Numbered from the stretch's first letter, positions 25,101 through 34,791 are shown. The stretch: DNA of 64,000 nucleotides from Pseudomonas agarici (GCF_900109755.1 NZ_FOAR01000027.1:1-64000); one strand, 5' to 3'. The notes: generated by a model not told the origin, from the sequence alone. Translations and numbers: made by a program.

Positions 25101-26054
25101 TCAGCTTGCTCCGGGATCCGCCACCAGACGTCCGGCATTCTTGCTCAGCGACTTGAGAAACTCGTGTTGCAACTCGGGATCGTTGCGCGTCAGTTCGATC
25201 AGGCTCTGTTCCAGTTCGCTTGCTTCTTCTTCCAGGCCCAATTCGGACAGGCGCTTGACCCGATGAACCCATTGGTCGACATCGTCGCCCTCCAGGTCGT
25301 CATAGATCAAGGCGTGGGCCTCCAACAACTTGCCTTGGAGCTGGCTGCTGATGGACAGGTTCGAATCCGAGTGGACTTCATCCTTGGCATCCTCGACGCG
25401 AATCGTCAGGTTGCCAATGTGATTCAGGCCCCGCTCGGCAAACGGGCTGTCCAGCAGGTTCAGGCGTAACACACCGTGGCGATCGGTGGTCAGCTCATAG
25501 GTCTGTCGACCCGCCACCACCTCCACTGGCCGTTCGGCCCACGGTAGGCTCGAATATTCCATGCGCTTGTCGCGCTGGACTTCTTCGATGGCTGCCAGGT
25601 TTTGCTGCGCGCGTCCGTGGGATTGCATGTTCATTAACGGATTGAGCCCGTCGATGCCATAGCTGATCCAGTCGCGGGTCATGCTGGTAGGCAGGGAGCC
25701 GAGGGCGAACACGTTCACCACGTTAGCGCCGATGCCACCCACCAGCGCCACCGCGCCCAGCGGTATTTCATAGGCTTTGCGCCAGGGCTGATAAGGCGTG
25801 TAGCGATCGTAGCGACGGGTGACGTCGAACTCGGTGACCTCGAAGGTCTTCTGTTCGTTGATTCGCACACGACGTTGCGCTAGTTCGAGGATCTTGGGGT
25901 CGCCGACATCGATCTGCAGGCTGTGCTCAAGCAGTTTGCGTTCGACACGTTCCTCGTGCTCGCTGCGCTGCGACATCGGGTTGGCACAGCCGCCAAGCAG
26001 CAGGGCGCCGCACAAGGCGGCGCCCCCGAGGGCTAAGGTACTTCGATTGAACAT
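25101..26054 (-). CDS. Outer membrane lipoprotein of unknown function
   Basis: A 317-residue lipoprotein with a lipobox at LLLGGC (Cys near residue 23). The mature part has a charged N-terminal helix with many Glu and Arg, a short hydrophobic glycine-rich stretch (IPLGAVALVGGIGANVVNVFALG, about 98-120, quoted here in shortened sense as a single possible membrane-associated helix), then a beta-rich middle (RQTYELTTDRHGVLRLNLL) and a helical, acidic end. I do not recognise a family. It sits 17 bases downstream of proS on the same strand and is probably cotranscribed. Confidence 0.7.
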   Translation of the reverse strand: MFNRSTLALGGAALCGALLLGGCANPMSQRSEHEERVERKLLEHSLQIDVGDPKILELAQRRVRINEQKTFEVTEFDVTRRYDRYTPYQPWRKAYEIPLGAVALVGGIGANVVNVFALGSLPTSMTRDWISYGIDGLNPLMNMQSHGRAQQNLAAIEEVQRDKRMEYSSLPWAERPVEVVAGRQTYELTTDRHGVLRLNLLDSPFAERGLNHIGNLTIRVEDAKDEVHSDSNLSISSQLQGKLLEAHALIYDDLEGDDVDQWVHRVKRLSELGLEEEASELEQSLIELTRNDPELQHEFLKSLSKNAGRLVADPGAS

Positions 26055-26071
26055 GAGGTCTCTATCTGGGC

Positions 26072-27787
26072 TTAGCGACGGATACGGGCCTGCAGGAAAG
26101 CCAGTACATCGGCAACCGGCAGCGCTTGCGCCTCGGCTTCGGTACGGCTCTTGTATTCCAGGTTGCCTTCGGCCAGGCCGCGGTCGCTGACCACGATCCG
26201 GTGAGGAATACCGATCAGTTCCATGTCCGCGAACTTGATGCCCGGGCTGGTCTTCTTGTCGCGATCGTCCAGCAGCACTTCGAAGCCGGCGGCCGTCAGT
26301 TCGGCATAGAGCTTGTCGGTGGCTTCACGAACCTGTTCGGTTTCGTAGCGCAGCGGCACCAGGGCGATCTGGAACGGTGCGAGGCTGTCGCTCCAGATGA
26401 TGCCGTTGTCATCGTTGTTCTGCTCGATGGCCGCGGCCACCACGCGAGAAACACCGATGCCGTAGCAACCCATGGTCAGGGTGACCGGCTTACCGTTTTC
26501 GCCCAGGACCTGGCACTTCATCGCTTCGCTGTACTTGGTGCCCAGCTGGAAGATGTGTCCGACTTCGATACCGCGCTTGATTTCCAAGGTGCCCTTGCCA
26601 TCCGGACTTGGGTCGCCAGCAACGACGTTGCGCAGGTCGGCAACGGTCGGGACCGGCAGGTCGCGTTCCCAGTTCAGGCCGAAGTAATGCTTGTCGTCGA
26701 TGTTCGCACCGGCCCCGAAATCGCTCATCAGCTCGACCGAGCGGTCGATGATGATCGGCAGTGGCAGGTTCAGCGGGCCGAGGGAACCTGCGCCGGCGCC
26801 GATGGCGTCACGCAGTTCGGCGTCGGAGGCCATGATCAGCGGGTTGGCGACGCCAGGCTGGTTGGCGGCCTTGATTTCGTTCAGCTCGTGATCACCACGG
26901 ATGATCAGCGCAATCAGCTTGCCCTCTTCTTCGGCGTGGACGATCAGGGTCTTGACGGTCTTTTCGATCGGCAGGTGGTAGCCTTCGACCAGTTGTACGA
27001 TGGTTTTTGCATCGGGCGTGTCGACCAGGCGCAGTGCTTCACTCGGCGCGGGGCGCGAGGTTTCCTGCGGCACGGCTTCGGCCTTCTCGATGTTCGCCGC
27101 GTAATCGGAGCCGTTGCTGAAGGCGATATCATCTTCGCCGGACTCGGCCAGCACATGGAATTCGTGGGAGCCGGCACCGCCGATGGAGCCGTTATCCGCT
27201 TCGACCGGACGGAAACGCAGCCCCAGGCGGGTGAAGATGTTGCAATAGGCCTGGTGCATACGGTCGTAGGTGGCCTGCAGCGACGCCTGGTCGGCGTGGA
27301 AGGAATAGGCGTCCTTCATGATAAATTCGCGACCGCGCATCAGACCGAAGCGTGGACGGATCTCGTCGCGGAATTTGGTCTGGATCTGGTACAGGTTGAT
27401 CGGCAATTGCTTGTAGCTGCTCAACTCGTTACGGCACAGGTCGGTGATCACTTCTTCGTGGGTCGGGCCGGCGCAGAAGTCGCGGTCATGGCGGTCCTTC
27501 AGGCGCAGTAGCTCGGGGCCGTACTGTTCCCAGCGACCGGATTCCTGCCACAGCTCAGCTGGCTGGATACCCGGCATCAGCACTTCCAGCGCACCGGCTG
27601 CGTTCATTTCTTCGCGCACGATAGCCTCGACCTTGCGCATCACGCGCAGGCCCATGGGCAGCCAGGTGTACAGGCCAGAAGCAAGCTTGCGGATCATTCC
27701 GGCGCGCAGCATCAACTGATGGCTGATCACGACCGCATCGGAAGGTGTTTCTTTCTGTGTGGCGAGCAAATATTGACTGGTGCGCAT
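26072..27787 (-). CDS. proS: Prolyl-tRNA synthetase
   Basis: A 571-residue class II synthetase of the bacterial type. Motif 1 lies near the N-terminus (SGLYTWLPMGLRV), motif 2 in FRDEIRPRFGLMRGREF (near residue 138), and motif 3 in GCYGIGVSRVVAA (near residue 440). The YbaK-like editing insert (about 225-400), which clears Ala-tRNA(Pro), is present between motifs 2 and 3, with LKTLIV-type and GDHELNEIKAAN patterns. A C-terminal anticodon-binding domain follows. Length is standard. It appears to drive the downstream lipoprotein gene. Confidence 0.97.
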   Translation of the reverse strand: MRTSQYLLATQKETPSDAVVISHQLMLRAGMIRKLASGLYTWLPMGLRVMRKVEAIVREEMNAAGALEVLMPGIQPAELWQESGRWEQYGPELLRLKDRHDRDFCAGPTHEEVITDLCRNELSSYKQLPINLYQIQTKFRDEIRPRFGLMRGREFIMKDAYSFHADQASLQATYDRMHQAYCNIFTRLGLRFRPVEADNGSIGGAGSHEFHVLAESGEDDIAFSNGSDYAANIEKAEAVPQETSRPAPSEALRLVDTPDAKTIVQLVEGYHLPIEKTVKTLIVHAEEEGKLIALIIRGDHELNEIKAANQPGVANPLIMASDAELRDAIGAGAGSLGPLNLPLPIIIDRSVELMSDFGAGANIDDKHYFGLNWERDLPVPTVADLRNVVAGDPSPDGKGTLEIKRGIEVGHIFQLGTKYSEAMKCQVLGENGKPVTLTMGCYGIGVSRVVAAAIEQNNDDNGIIWSDSLAPFQIALVPLRYETEQVREATDKLYAELTAAGFEVLLDDRDKKTSPGIKFADMELIGIPHRIVVSDRGLAEGNLEYKSRTEAEAQALPVADVLAFLQARIRR

Positions 27788-27903
27788 GGTTGGCCGTTGT
27801 CGTTGCTAGTGGCTAGAAGTAACGGAGCATTGTACGGGCGGGATCCGGCGACGTACAGACGTGTGGCGGCTCTGAGGCGGGGAGAGCATAGCTCCCCTCG
27901 TGT

Positions 27904-29454
27904 TTATGGGGCTTGCTGCGTGTCTTCGGTGGTTGAAGGTGTTGCACCGCCGCGACGAACTTCCTGATACCAATGCAGGGCAATCAGCACCAGGGTGGGA
28001 ACGCCCATTATCGCCGTGGCAATAAAGAACTGATGGTAACCGAACTTCTCGACCATCACCCCCGAATAGCCGCCGATCAGCCGTGGCAGTAGCAGCATGA
28101 TCGAGCTGAGCAGGGCGTACTGAGTGGCGGAGAACTTCAGGTTGGTCAGGCTCGACAGGTAGGCGACGAATGCCGAAGTCGCCAGGCCCGAGCTGAAGTT
28201 GTCCAACGAAATGGTGGCGATCAGCATCTTCAGGTTCGGTCCCATGTCGGCCAGCAACATGAACAGCAGGTTAGTGCCAGCCGAGGTGACGCCGCCGATA
28301 AACAGGATCGGCAGGATGCCGAAGCGCACGATCAGCAAGCCGCCCATGCCAGCGCCCAGCAGGGTCATGATCAGACCGAAGATCTTGCTCACTCCGGCGA
28401 TCTGGTCCTTGGTAAAGCCCTGGTCGATGTAGAAGACGTTGGCCATCACCCCCATCACCGTATCCGACATCCGGTAAGTGGCAATCAGCCCGAGCAGCAG
28501 CAGGGCTTGCCAGCGATAACGGAGGATAAAGTCGTTGACTGGCGTGAGCACCGGCGCCAACCCGCGTCGCCCCAGGTTCGATAGGCACAGCACCGTCAGG
28601 GTGGTGTAGAGGATAGCGCGCAGAAAGGCGCGATCTTCGAGGAGCAGGTCGAGCAAGCTGACGTCATGGAACAGCACACCGGCGAAGTCGGTGTTGTAGA
28701 GCTGGGTGAACATCGCCGGCACCGAGACCAACAGAATGATCAGCACGAATACCGAGGTCAGTTGATGCATGAAGCTGTAGCGCCCCGCGGACAGTTGGGT
28801 ACGCAACGGCACCGGCGGTTCGCGCATGAAGAAAGTGGTGAGTAGCGCAGGGATCATCAAGACGCCAAACAGCACATAGGTGCCGGTCCAGGCCGAGTGC
28901 TTGTAACTGAAACCGGTGGAGCCGAAGCCTTCGGCGAAAAACAGGGCGCCGGCGGTGGCCAGCAGGGCGGCGACCCGGTAACCGGACATATAGCTGGCAG
29001 CCAGAGCGGCCTGCTGGGTGTCATGGGCGATTTCCAGGCGATAGGCGTCGACCGCGATGTCCTGGGTGGCGGAGGCAAAGGCGACGAGCACGGCGATTGC
29101 GATCAGCCAGGACAAGTGTTTCTGCGGATCGCAAAAGCCCATGCCGATCAGCCCTAGAACAATCAGGCTTTGTGCCAGAACCAGCCAGGAGCGACGCCGA
29201 CCCAGCTTGCCGAGCAGTGGCAGGCGCCATTGATCGAGCAAGGGCGACCAGACCCATTTGAAAGCGTATGCCAGGCCGATCAGGCTGGCATAACCAATGG
29301 TTTCGCGGGCTACACCGGCCTCGCGCAACCAGACCGAAAGCGTTGAAAATACCAACATATAAGGCAGGCCGGCGGCGAAACCGAGCAGCAACAGCACTAA
29401 TGTCGAGGGGCTGGCATAGGCGGCGAGCGCGGCGCGCCAGGTTTTACGGGGCAT
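27904..29454 (-). CDS. ampG: AmpG-family muropeptide permease
   Basis: A 516-residue inner membrane protein with about 14 hydrophobic helices and a major-facilitator layout. AmpG imports GlcNAc-anhydroMurNAc peptides for cell-wall recycling, which in turn signals to AmpR for beta-lactamase induction. The family start GFAAGLPYMLVFSTLSVWLREAG and the segment FASATQDIAVDAYRLE (near residue 125) are typical. Pseudomonads may carry two such permeases (AmpG and AmpP); length and motifs fit AmpG. It is followed by no amp genes. Confidence 0.88.
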   Translation of the reverse strand: MPRKTWRAALAAYASPSTLVLLLLGFAAGLPYMLVFSTLSVWLREAGVARETIGYASLIGLAYAFKWVWSPLLDQWRLPLLGKLGRRRSWLVLAQSLIVLGLIGMGFCDPQKHLSWLIAIAVLVAFASATQDIAVDAYRLEIAHDTQQAALAASYMSGYRVAALLATAGALFFAEGFGSTGFSYKHSAWTGTYVLFGVLMIPALLTTFFMREPPVPLRTQLSAGRYSFMHQLTSVFVLIILLVSVPAMFTQLYNTDFAGVLFHDVSLLDLLLEDRAFLRAILYTTLTVLCLSNLGRRGLAPVLTPVNDFILRYRWQALLLLGLIATYRMSDTVMGVMANVFYIDQGFTKDQIAGVSKIFGLIMTLLGAGMGGLLIVRFGILPILFIGGVTSAGTNLLFMLLADMGPNLKMLIATISLDNFSSGLATSAFVAYLSSLTNLKFSATQYALLSSIMLLLPRLIGGYSGVMVEKFGYHQFFIATAIMGVPTLVLIALHWYQEVRRGGATPSTTEDTQQAP

Positions 29455-29498
29455 GGGCTGGAATCTGCCTCAGGGTTGACGGAAACAAAGCGCGCACT

Positions 29499-29849
29499 CT
29501 AACCGCTGTGCTCTATCGGACGCCAGCCATGACGCTTGATATCGACACGATTGTTCAGGACGCTGAGGCCTTCGGTGCGCAGCCGGGCCCGTTGTTCGTC
29601 GCCGGATGGGCTGCCGACCGGTAGACTGATCCGACCACCGGCACCCAGTACGCGGTGCCAGGGCAGGCGGGTGTCGGCCGGCAACTGACTCAAGGTCCGC
29701 CCCACCCAGCGGGCCGCCCGACCGAGTCCGGCGAGTTCGGCCAGCTGACCATAGGTGACCACCTTGCCTTCAGGCACTTGGGCCAGGGTCAGGTAGAGGG
29801 CCGTACGCCGCATCTGGGCGGGGCTTTCACTGACGGTTTCTTCGTTCAC
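29499..29849 (-). CDS. Alkyltransferase-like (ATL) DNA-binding protein
   Basis: A 116-residue protein of the O6-alkylguanine-DNA methyltransferase fold. The active-site P-C-H-R motif of true methyltransferases is P-W-H-R here (LPWHRVLGAGG), as in E. coli YbaZ, so it cannot transfer alkyl groups. ATL proteins bind O6-alkylguanine and hand the lesion to nucleotide excision repair. The helix-turn-helix and arginine finger region (GKVVTYGQLAELAGLGRAAR) is intact. I chose the GTG at 29849, 8 bases after AAAGGA, over an upstream TTG at 29885. Confidence 0.85.
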   Translation of the reverse strand: MNEETVSESPAQMRRTALYLTLAQVPEGKVVTYGQLAELAGLGRAARWVGRTLSQLPADTRLPWHRVLGAGGRISLPVGSPSGDEQRARLRTEGLSVLNNRVDIKRHGWRPIEHSG

Positions 29850-30014
29850 GGGGCCATTCCTTTGAGTGGTTTTTGCCTCTATCAAGTCAGAGATTTCCGC
29901 TTATTGAGAGTAATTGTTGAACTTGACTCCTGTTTGCTCGGTCGGTCCTTGCTCGTGCGTTATCCGCCGGGATAATGCCGGTTTTTTTTCGCCAACCTGA
30001 GTCTTGTGTTGTCT

Positions 30015-31022
30015 ATGTTGTCCAGAATCCTATTGTGCCTCGCTGTTTTCAGCGCCTCTACGCCTTTGCTGGCCGATACTGTCTGGTTGAACAACGGTGA
30101 TCGCCTGAGTGGCAAGATCAAGCTGTTCGACGGCGGCAAACTGTTGGTCCAGACCGATTATGCCGGAGTCGTTGCAGTTGACTGGGCTCAGATCAAGACC
30201 CTGGAGAGCGATCAGGAGCTGCTGGTCAAGCAGGACGCCTACAGCGGTGAGAGGGCCCAGTCGTTGCTGGCCGCCGACACCGGCAAGGTGATCCTGGCCA
30301 ATGGCCGAGCCTCGAAAACAGTGGATCTGGACAGCATCCAGCAGATCGTCAAACCCAAGCCGGTGATCGCAGACCTGGTCTGGAAAGGCAATGTCGATGT
30401 GGCCTTGGATTACAAGCGTGCGGAAAAAGATACCGATGACTACGACATCGACTTCAAGACCACGGCCCGCCATGGTGCCTGGAGGCATCATGCGCAAGGA
30501 GAATACAACCGCGAGTTCCAAGACAATCTAGTCATCACGGATAACTGGGGTATCGAGTATGCCCTTGACCGTTTCATCACCGAGCAATGGTTCTGGCAGG
30601 GGCGCCTGAGCTACAAACGCGACCGGATCGAGGACTTGTCGCGCCAGCGCACTGTCGGTACCGGTCCGGGTTATCAATTCTGGGATAATGAGTTAGGCGC
30701 GTTCTCCCTGGGTTCGTTGGTCAACAACACCCATTATGAATATGACGATGGCGAGAGTAAGACCTTCTACTCGTTGGGCATGAAGTGGGACTATAACCGT
30801 TACTTGGTCGGCAAGACCGTAGAGTTCTTCACCAGCGGCGAGGTAGGCTGGCCGTTGAACGGGCCTTCTAAATACGCTCTGGATGCCGACATGGGCCTGC
30901 GCTACAGAGTCACCGAATGGGCGTCGTTGAACCTCAAGGCTGAACGCGACATTGTGAATGGCGACGACGACACCCGATTAAACCGAACCCGCTACACCGT
31001 CGGGTTCGGCGTGGCCTGGTAA
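30015..31022 (+). CDS. DUF481 outer membrane/periplasmic protein
   Basis: A 335-residue exported protein with a clear signal peptide (LLCLAVFSASTPLLA, cleavage before DTVWL). The N-terminal part (about 20-120) has a small beta-domain with two similar strand sets (WLNNGDRLSGKIKLFDGGKLLVQT and a later VILANGRASKTVDL). The rest is the DUF481 beta-barrel-like domain, with alternating strand patterns (FFTSGEVGWPL, LNLKAERDIV) and a C-terminal GFGVAW end as in outer membrane barrels. The role is unknown. GTG (30006) and ATG (30015) are both possible; the ATG fits the signal peptide. Confidence 0.8.
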   Translation: MLSRILLCLAVFSASTPLLADTVWLNNGDRLSGKIKLFDGGKLLVQTDYAGVVAVDWAQIKTLESDQELLVKQDAYSGERAQSLLAADTGKVILANGRASKTVDLDSIQQIVKPKPVIADLVWKGNVDVALDYKRAEKDTDDYDIDFKTTARHGAWRHHAQGEYNREFQDNLVITDNWGIEYALDRFITEQWFWQGRLSYKRDRIEDLSRQRTVGTGPGYQFWDNELGAFSLGSLVNNTHYEYDDGESKTFYSLGMKWDYNRYLVGKTVEFFTSGEVGWPLNGPSKYALDADMGLRYRVTEWASLNLKAERDIVNGDDDTRLNRTRYTVGFGVAW

Positions 31023-31074
31023 GGGGCAGGAATGCTATAAGGCAAGCGGTGGATTTTGCATGAGGAGTCATAAG

Positions 31075-31806
31075 GTGAGTGTGGACGTTGCCAAAAATGC
31101 GCGAGCATTGTTGCTCAAGGAGTACCGGGGCGTGTTGTCAACGCATTCCAAGGCCATGCCTGGTTTTCCGTTCGGCTCCGTGGTGCCTTACTGCCTGGAC
31201 GATCAGGGCCGCCCGCTGATCTTGATTAGCCGGATCGCCCAGCACACCCACAACCTGCGCAAAGACCCGAAATGCTCATTGCTGGTGAGTGATCGAGAAG
31301 CCGAGGATGTCCAGGCGGCCGGTCGCCTGACCTACCTGGCCGAGGCGGAGAAACTCGTTGAATCCGCGGCTATCGAAGCCGCCGCCGAGCGCTACTACCG
31401 CTACTTTCCGGACTCGGAGAACTACCACAAAGCCCACGATTTCGATTTTTGGGTGCTCAAGCCGGTACGTCACCGTTATATCGGTGGCTTCGGCGAGATC
31501 CACTGGCTTGACCAGGTGACCTTGGCTAATCCGTTTGCCGGCAAGGCGGAGGTGAGTATGGTCGAGCATATGAACAGCGATCATGCCAAAGCGATCGCTC
31601 ACTATGTCGACTTGGCGGGATTGCCACGTATCGCGCCGGCCCAACTGGCGGGAATCGACACGGAAGGGATGCACTTAAGGGTCGGTCAGGGGGTGTATTG
31701 GCTGGCCTTTGAAACACCTTGCAACACGCCGATGGAGGTTCGCCAGGCCTTGGTTTCCTTGGCCCATGCGCAGTTTTGGCCGAAAAAGCAAGCGGCCGAG
31801 GCTTGA
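31075..31806 (+). CDS. HugZ-like haem-utilisation family protein (PNPOx fold)
   Basis: A protein of about 243 residues with an N-terminal split-barrel flavin/haem-binding domain of the pyridoxamine-phosphate-oxidase fold (GVLSTHSKAMPGFPFGSVVPY, then LISRIAQHTHNL) and a C-terminal DUF2470-type domain (VEHMNSDHAKAIAHYV). This combination is that of HugZ/HutZ haem-degrading or haem-storage proteins, but many members have unproved function. No haem uptake genes are nearby. The GTG at 31075 is preferred because GAGGAG lies 8 bases before it; the ATG at 31060 has no such site. Confidence 0.8.
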   Translation: MSVDVAKNARALLLKEYRGVLSTHSKAMPGFPFGSVVPYCLDDQGRPLILISRIAQHTHNLRKDPKCSLLVSDREAEDVQAAGRLTYLAEAEKLVESAAIEAAAERYYRYFPDSENYHKAHDFDFWVLKPVRHRYIGGFGEIHWLDQVTLANPFAGKAEVSMVEHMNSDHAKAIAHYVDLAGLPRIAPAQLAGIDTEGMHLRVGQGVYWLAFETPCNTPMEVRQALVSLAHAQFWPKKQAAEA

Positions 31807-31871
31807 ATTCACGGAGGGTTGACGTCATCTGATGTCTACTGGAAGGCATTCTTCCGTAGAGGAACCATTTG

Positions 31872-32345
31872 ATGCGCGCTTTTCTATTGCTCTTTCTGCT
31901 GTTTCCGGTGCTAGAGCTGTATGTGTTTTTTCAGGTCAGCACGGCTATCGGTTTTTTCCCGGCGCTGGCCCTGATCATTCTTGGCTCGGCACTCGGTGTA
32001 CTGGTCCTGCGGGTCGCTGGCCTGGCTACCGCGTTTCGGGCGCGCGAAAGCCTGAGTCGTGGTGAACTGCCGGCCCAGACCGTGCTTGAGGGCCTGATGC
32101 TGGCCCTGGGCGGTGGCCTGATGTTGCTGCCGGGCTTTATCAGCGATGTGTTCGGCCTGCTGTTGCTGTTGCCGATCACCCGTCGACTGGCGGTCGGCAA
32201 GATGCGGCGACGGGCCGAGGAGCAAGCGATGCGCCAGCGAGCCTTTGCCGATGACCTGCAGACTCGCGGCCAGCCTAGCGCGGCACCGGCCAATGGCCGC
32301 CTGCCGAACGTGATCGAAGGTGAGTTCGAACACCGCGACTCCTAA
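31872..32345 (+). CDS. fxsA: FxsA-family membrane protein
   Basis: A 157-residue inner membrane protein of the FxsA family. Hydrophobic helices lie at about residues 2-22, 25-45 and 70-100. The family core ELYVFFQVSTAIGFFPALALI and the MLLPGFISDVFGLLLLLP segment are intact, followed by an Arg-rich cytoplasmic tail. In E. coli, FxsA overproduction relieves F-plasmid exclusion of phage T7. The normal job is unclear. A TTG codon lies immediately before the chosen ATG. It precedes groESL on the same strand, an order kept in other Pseudomonas. Confidence 0.85.
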   Translation: MRAFLLLFLLFPVLELYVFFQVSTAIGFFPALALIILGSALGVLVLRVAGLATAFRARESLSRGELPAQTVLEGLMLALGGGLMLLPGFISDVFGLLLLLPITRRLAVGKMRRRAEEQAMRQRAFADDLQTRGQPSAAPANGRLPNVIEGEFEHRDS

Positions 32346-32431
32346 CCGATCGCCACTTCGCCACGCGACACCTTCGGGTGTCGTGTTCGTTTCTACAGGG
32401 ACCGTTACCTGCAAAAAAACCTCTTCCTGCC

Positions 32432-32460
32432 CTTGTAATTATCTTTGGCGCCCCTATGTA
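32432..32460 (+). promoter_or_regulatory. Sigma32 (heat-shock) promoter of groESL
   Basis: A -35 like CTTGTAA at 32432 and a -10 like CCCCTATGT at 32451, with 12 bases between, resemble the RpoH consensus (CTTGAAA and CCCCATNT). It lies about 150 bases before groES. No CIRCE element was seen, as expected for a gammaproteobacterium. Confidence 0.65.
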
Positions 32461-32606
32461 ACGGTCACCGCAAGGTTTTTGGCGTAAATCGCCAAACAGT
32501 CTTTTGCGGTTCGCTCGTCGAGCCGCAACCGGCAACGCCGGATGTGCTAGCAGGCCGGTATTGATACTGGCTGTGGAAAACCATAAATAACTAGGAGAGA
32601 TCGACA

Positions 32607-32900
32607 ATGAAGCTTCGTCCTCTGCATGACCGCGTCGTCATCCGTCGCAGCGAAGAAGAAAAGAAAACCGCTGGCGGCATCGTCCTGCCAGGTTCGGCTG
32701 CCGAGAAAGCCAACAGCGGTGAAGTTCTCGCTGTAGGCACTGGTCGCGTTCTGGACAACGGTGAAGTGCGTGCGCTGGCCGTGAAAGTGGGTGACAAGGT
32801 TGTGTTTGGCCCTTACTCCGGCAGCAACACTGTGAAAGTAGACGGCGAAGACCTGCTGGTAATGGCTGAGAGCGAAATTCTCGCTGTTATCGAAGGCTGA
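32607..32900 (+). CDS. groES: Co-chaperonin GroES
   Basis: A 97-residue co-chaperonin that caps GroEL. It starts MKLRPLHDRVVIRR, has the mobile loop with KKTAGGIVLPGSA near residues 17-32, and ends in the conserved NTVKVDGEDLLVMAESEILAVIE-type strand set. Length is standard. ATG is preceded by AGGAGA. It leads the groESL operon, with groEL 49 bases downstream and a heat-shock promoter upstream. Confidence 0.98.
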   Translation: MKLRPLHDRVVIRRSEEEKKTAGGIVLPGSAAEKANSGEVLAVGTGRVLDNGEVRALAVKVGDKVVFGPYSGSNTVKVDGEDLLVMAESEILAVIEG

Positions 32901-32949
32901 TTCCCGCTCATTTTTCCCGTTACCACAAAGTATTCAAGGAATTACGATC

Positions 32950-34596
32950 ATGGCTGCTAAAGAAGTTCTGTTTGGCGACTCCGCCCGTAAGAAAATGCTC
33001 AAAGGCGTCAACGTCCTGGCTGACGCCGTAAAAGCCACCCTGGGCCCGAAAGGCCGTAACGTGATCATCGAGAAGAGCTTCGGCGCTCCGACCATCACCA
33101 AGGACGGCGTTTCCGTTGCCAAGGAAATCGAGCTGGAAGACCGTTTCGAGAACATGGGCGCGCAGTTGGTCAAGGACGTTGCTTCCCGTGCCAACGATGA
33201 CGCTGGCGACGGTACCACCACCGCCACTGTCTTGGCCCAGTCGATCGTCAACGAAGGCCTGAAGGCTGTTGCTGCCGGCATGAACCCGATGGACCTCAAG
33301 CGCGGCATCGACAAGGCAACCATCGCCATTGTCAAGGAGCTGAAGTCGCTGTCCAAGCCTTGCGCCGACACCAAGGCTATCGCTCAGGTAGGTACCATCT
33401 CCGCCAACTCCGACAGCTCCATCGGCGACATCATTGCCGAAGCCATGGAAAAAGTCGGTAAAGAAGGTGTGATCACCGTTGAAGAAGGCTCGGGCCTGGA
33501 AAACGAACTGTCGGTTGTGGAAGGCATGCAGTTCGACCGTGGCTACCTGTCCCCGTACTTCGTCAACAAGCCAGACACCATGGTTGCCGAGCTGGATAGC
33601 CCGCTGATCCTGCTGGTGGACAAGAAGATCTCCAACATCCGCGAAATGCTGCCAGTGCTGGAATCGGTTGCCAAGGCCGGTCGCCCATTGCTGATCGTAG
33701 CTGAAGACGTCGAAGGCGAGGCCCTGGCGACTCTGGTTGTGAACAACATGCGTGGTATCGTCAAGGTCGCTGCCGTCAAGGCACCGGGTTTCGGCGATCG
33801 TCGTAAAGCCATGCTGCAGGACATCGCTGTCCTGACTGGCGGCACCGTTATCTCCGAAGAGATCGGTCTGAGCCTGGAGAGCACCACTCTGGAGCACCTG
33901 GGTAGCGCCAAGCGCGTGACTCTGTCCAAGGAAAACACCATCATCGTCGACGGTGCTGGCGTACAGAGCGATATCGAAGCGCGTATCGCCCAGATCCGTG
34001 CCCAGGTTGCCGAGACTTCTTCGGACTACGACCGTGAAAAACTGCAAGAGCGCCTGGCCAAGCTGTCCGGCGGTGTTGCTGTGATCAAGGTCGGTGCCGG
34101 TTCCGAAGTTGAAATGAAAGAGAAGAAAGCCCGCGTTGAAGACGCTCTGCACGCAACCCGCGCAGCTGTCGAAGAAGGCGTGGTGCCTGGCGGTGGCGTG
34201 GCGCTGATCCGTGCTCTGGAGGCACTGACCGAGCTCAAGGGCGACAACGCTGATCAGAACGTCGGTATTGCTGTACTGCGTCGCGCTGTTGAAGCGCCAC
34301 TGCGTCAGATCGTTGCCAACTCCGGCGACGAGCCAAGCGTGGTTGTGGATAAAGTCAAGAACGGTCGTGGCAGCTTCGGCTACAACGCTGCGACTGGCGA
34401 ATACGGCGACATGATCGAAATGGGCATCCTGGACCCCACCAAGGTGACTCGTTCGGCCCTGCAGGCTGCGGCGTCGATCAGCGGTCTGATGCTGACCACC
34501 GAAGCGGCGGTAGCTGATGCGCCGAAGAAAGATGCTCCTGCTGGCGGCGGCATGCCAGACATGGGCGGTATGGGTGGTATGGGCGGCATGATGTAA
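32950..34596 (+). CDS. groEL: Chaperonin GroEL
   Basis: A 548-residue group I chaperonin that folds proteins in a double-ring chamber with GroES. The ATP-binding DGTTTATVLA motif near residue 87 is present, along with GVVPGGGVALIRA near residue 412 and the C-terminal GGM repeats (MGGMGGMGGMM), which line the cavity. Length and start are standard. Codon use is visibly biased toward C-ending optimal codons, as for highly expressed genes. Confidence 0.98.
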   Translation: MAAKEVLFGDSARKKMLKGVNVLADAVKATLGPKGRNVIIEKSFGAPTITKDGVSVAKEIELEDRFENMGAQLVKDVASRANDDAGDGTTTATVLAQSIVNEGLKAVAAGMNPMDLKRGIDKATIAIVKELKSLSKPCADTKAIAQVGTISANSDSSIGDIIAEAMEKVGKEGVITVEEGSGLENELSVVEGMQFDRGYLSPYFVNKPDTMVAELDSPLILLVDKKISNIREMLPVLESVAKAGRPLLIVAEDVEGEALATLVVNNMRGIVKVAAVKAPGFGDRRKAMLQDIAVLTGGTVISEEIGLSLESTTLEHLGSAKRVTLSKENTIIVDGAGVQSDIEARIAQIRAQVAETSSDYDREKLQERLAKLSGGVAVIKVGAGSEVEMKEKKARVEDALHATRAAVEEGVVPGGGVALIRALEALTELKGDNADQNVGIAVLRRAVEAPLRQIVANSGDEPSVVVDKVKNGRGSFGYNAATGEYGDMIEMGILDPTKVTRSALQAAASISGLMLTTEAAVADAPKKDAPAGGGMPDMGGMGGMGGMM

Positions 34597-34614
34597 GCCA
34601 CCGCTCCCGTACAC

Positions 34615-34651
34615 AAAACCCCGCCTGCAGTGATGCAGGCGGGGTTTTTTT
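34615..34651 (+). terminator. Intrinsic terminator after groEL
   Basis: A strong hairpin, AACCCCGCCTGCA and its complement around GTGA, followed by eight T. Confidence 0.93.
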
Positions 34652-34791
34652 CATGCGTTCTCGCTGCCCTGTAGGCGCGAGCCAACTGCTGAAAAACCGA
34701 GGGTGCAGGCTTTATATTGGGATGCACGTGTAACGGTTAACCCTCCTCGCGAGCAAGATCGCTCGTGCGATGAGAGCGATTTACGCCTGAC

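Noticed and set aside
32920..34614. A 564-codon open frame on the minus strand opposite groEL
   Set aside because: It is an exact antisense shadow of a highly expressed, codon-biased gene. Composition (Val, Gly, Gln, His runs) is typical of reverse frames in GC-rich DNA, and there is no ribosome site.
34660..34790. REP-like stretch after groEL (CGCGAGCAAGATCGCTCG)
   Set aside because: It recalls degenerate P. fluorescens REP sequence, but no inverted partner or good core match is present, unlike the pair at 50933-51017.
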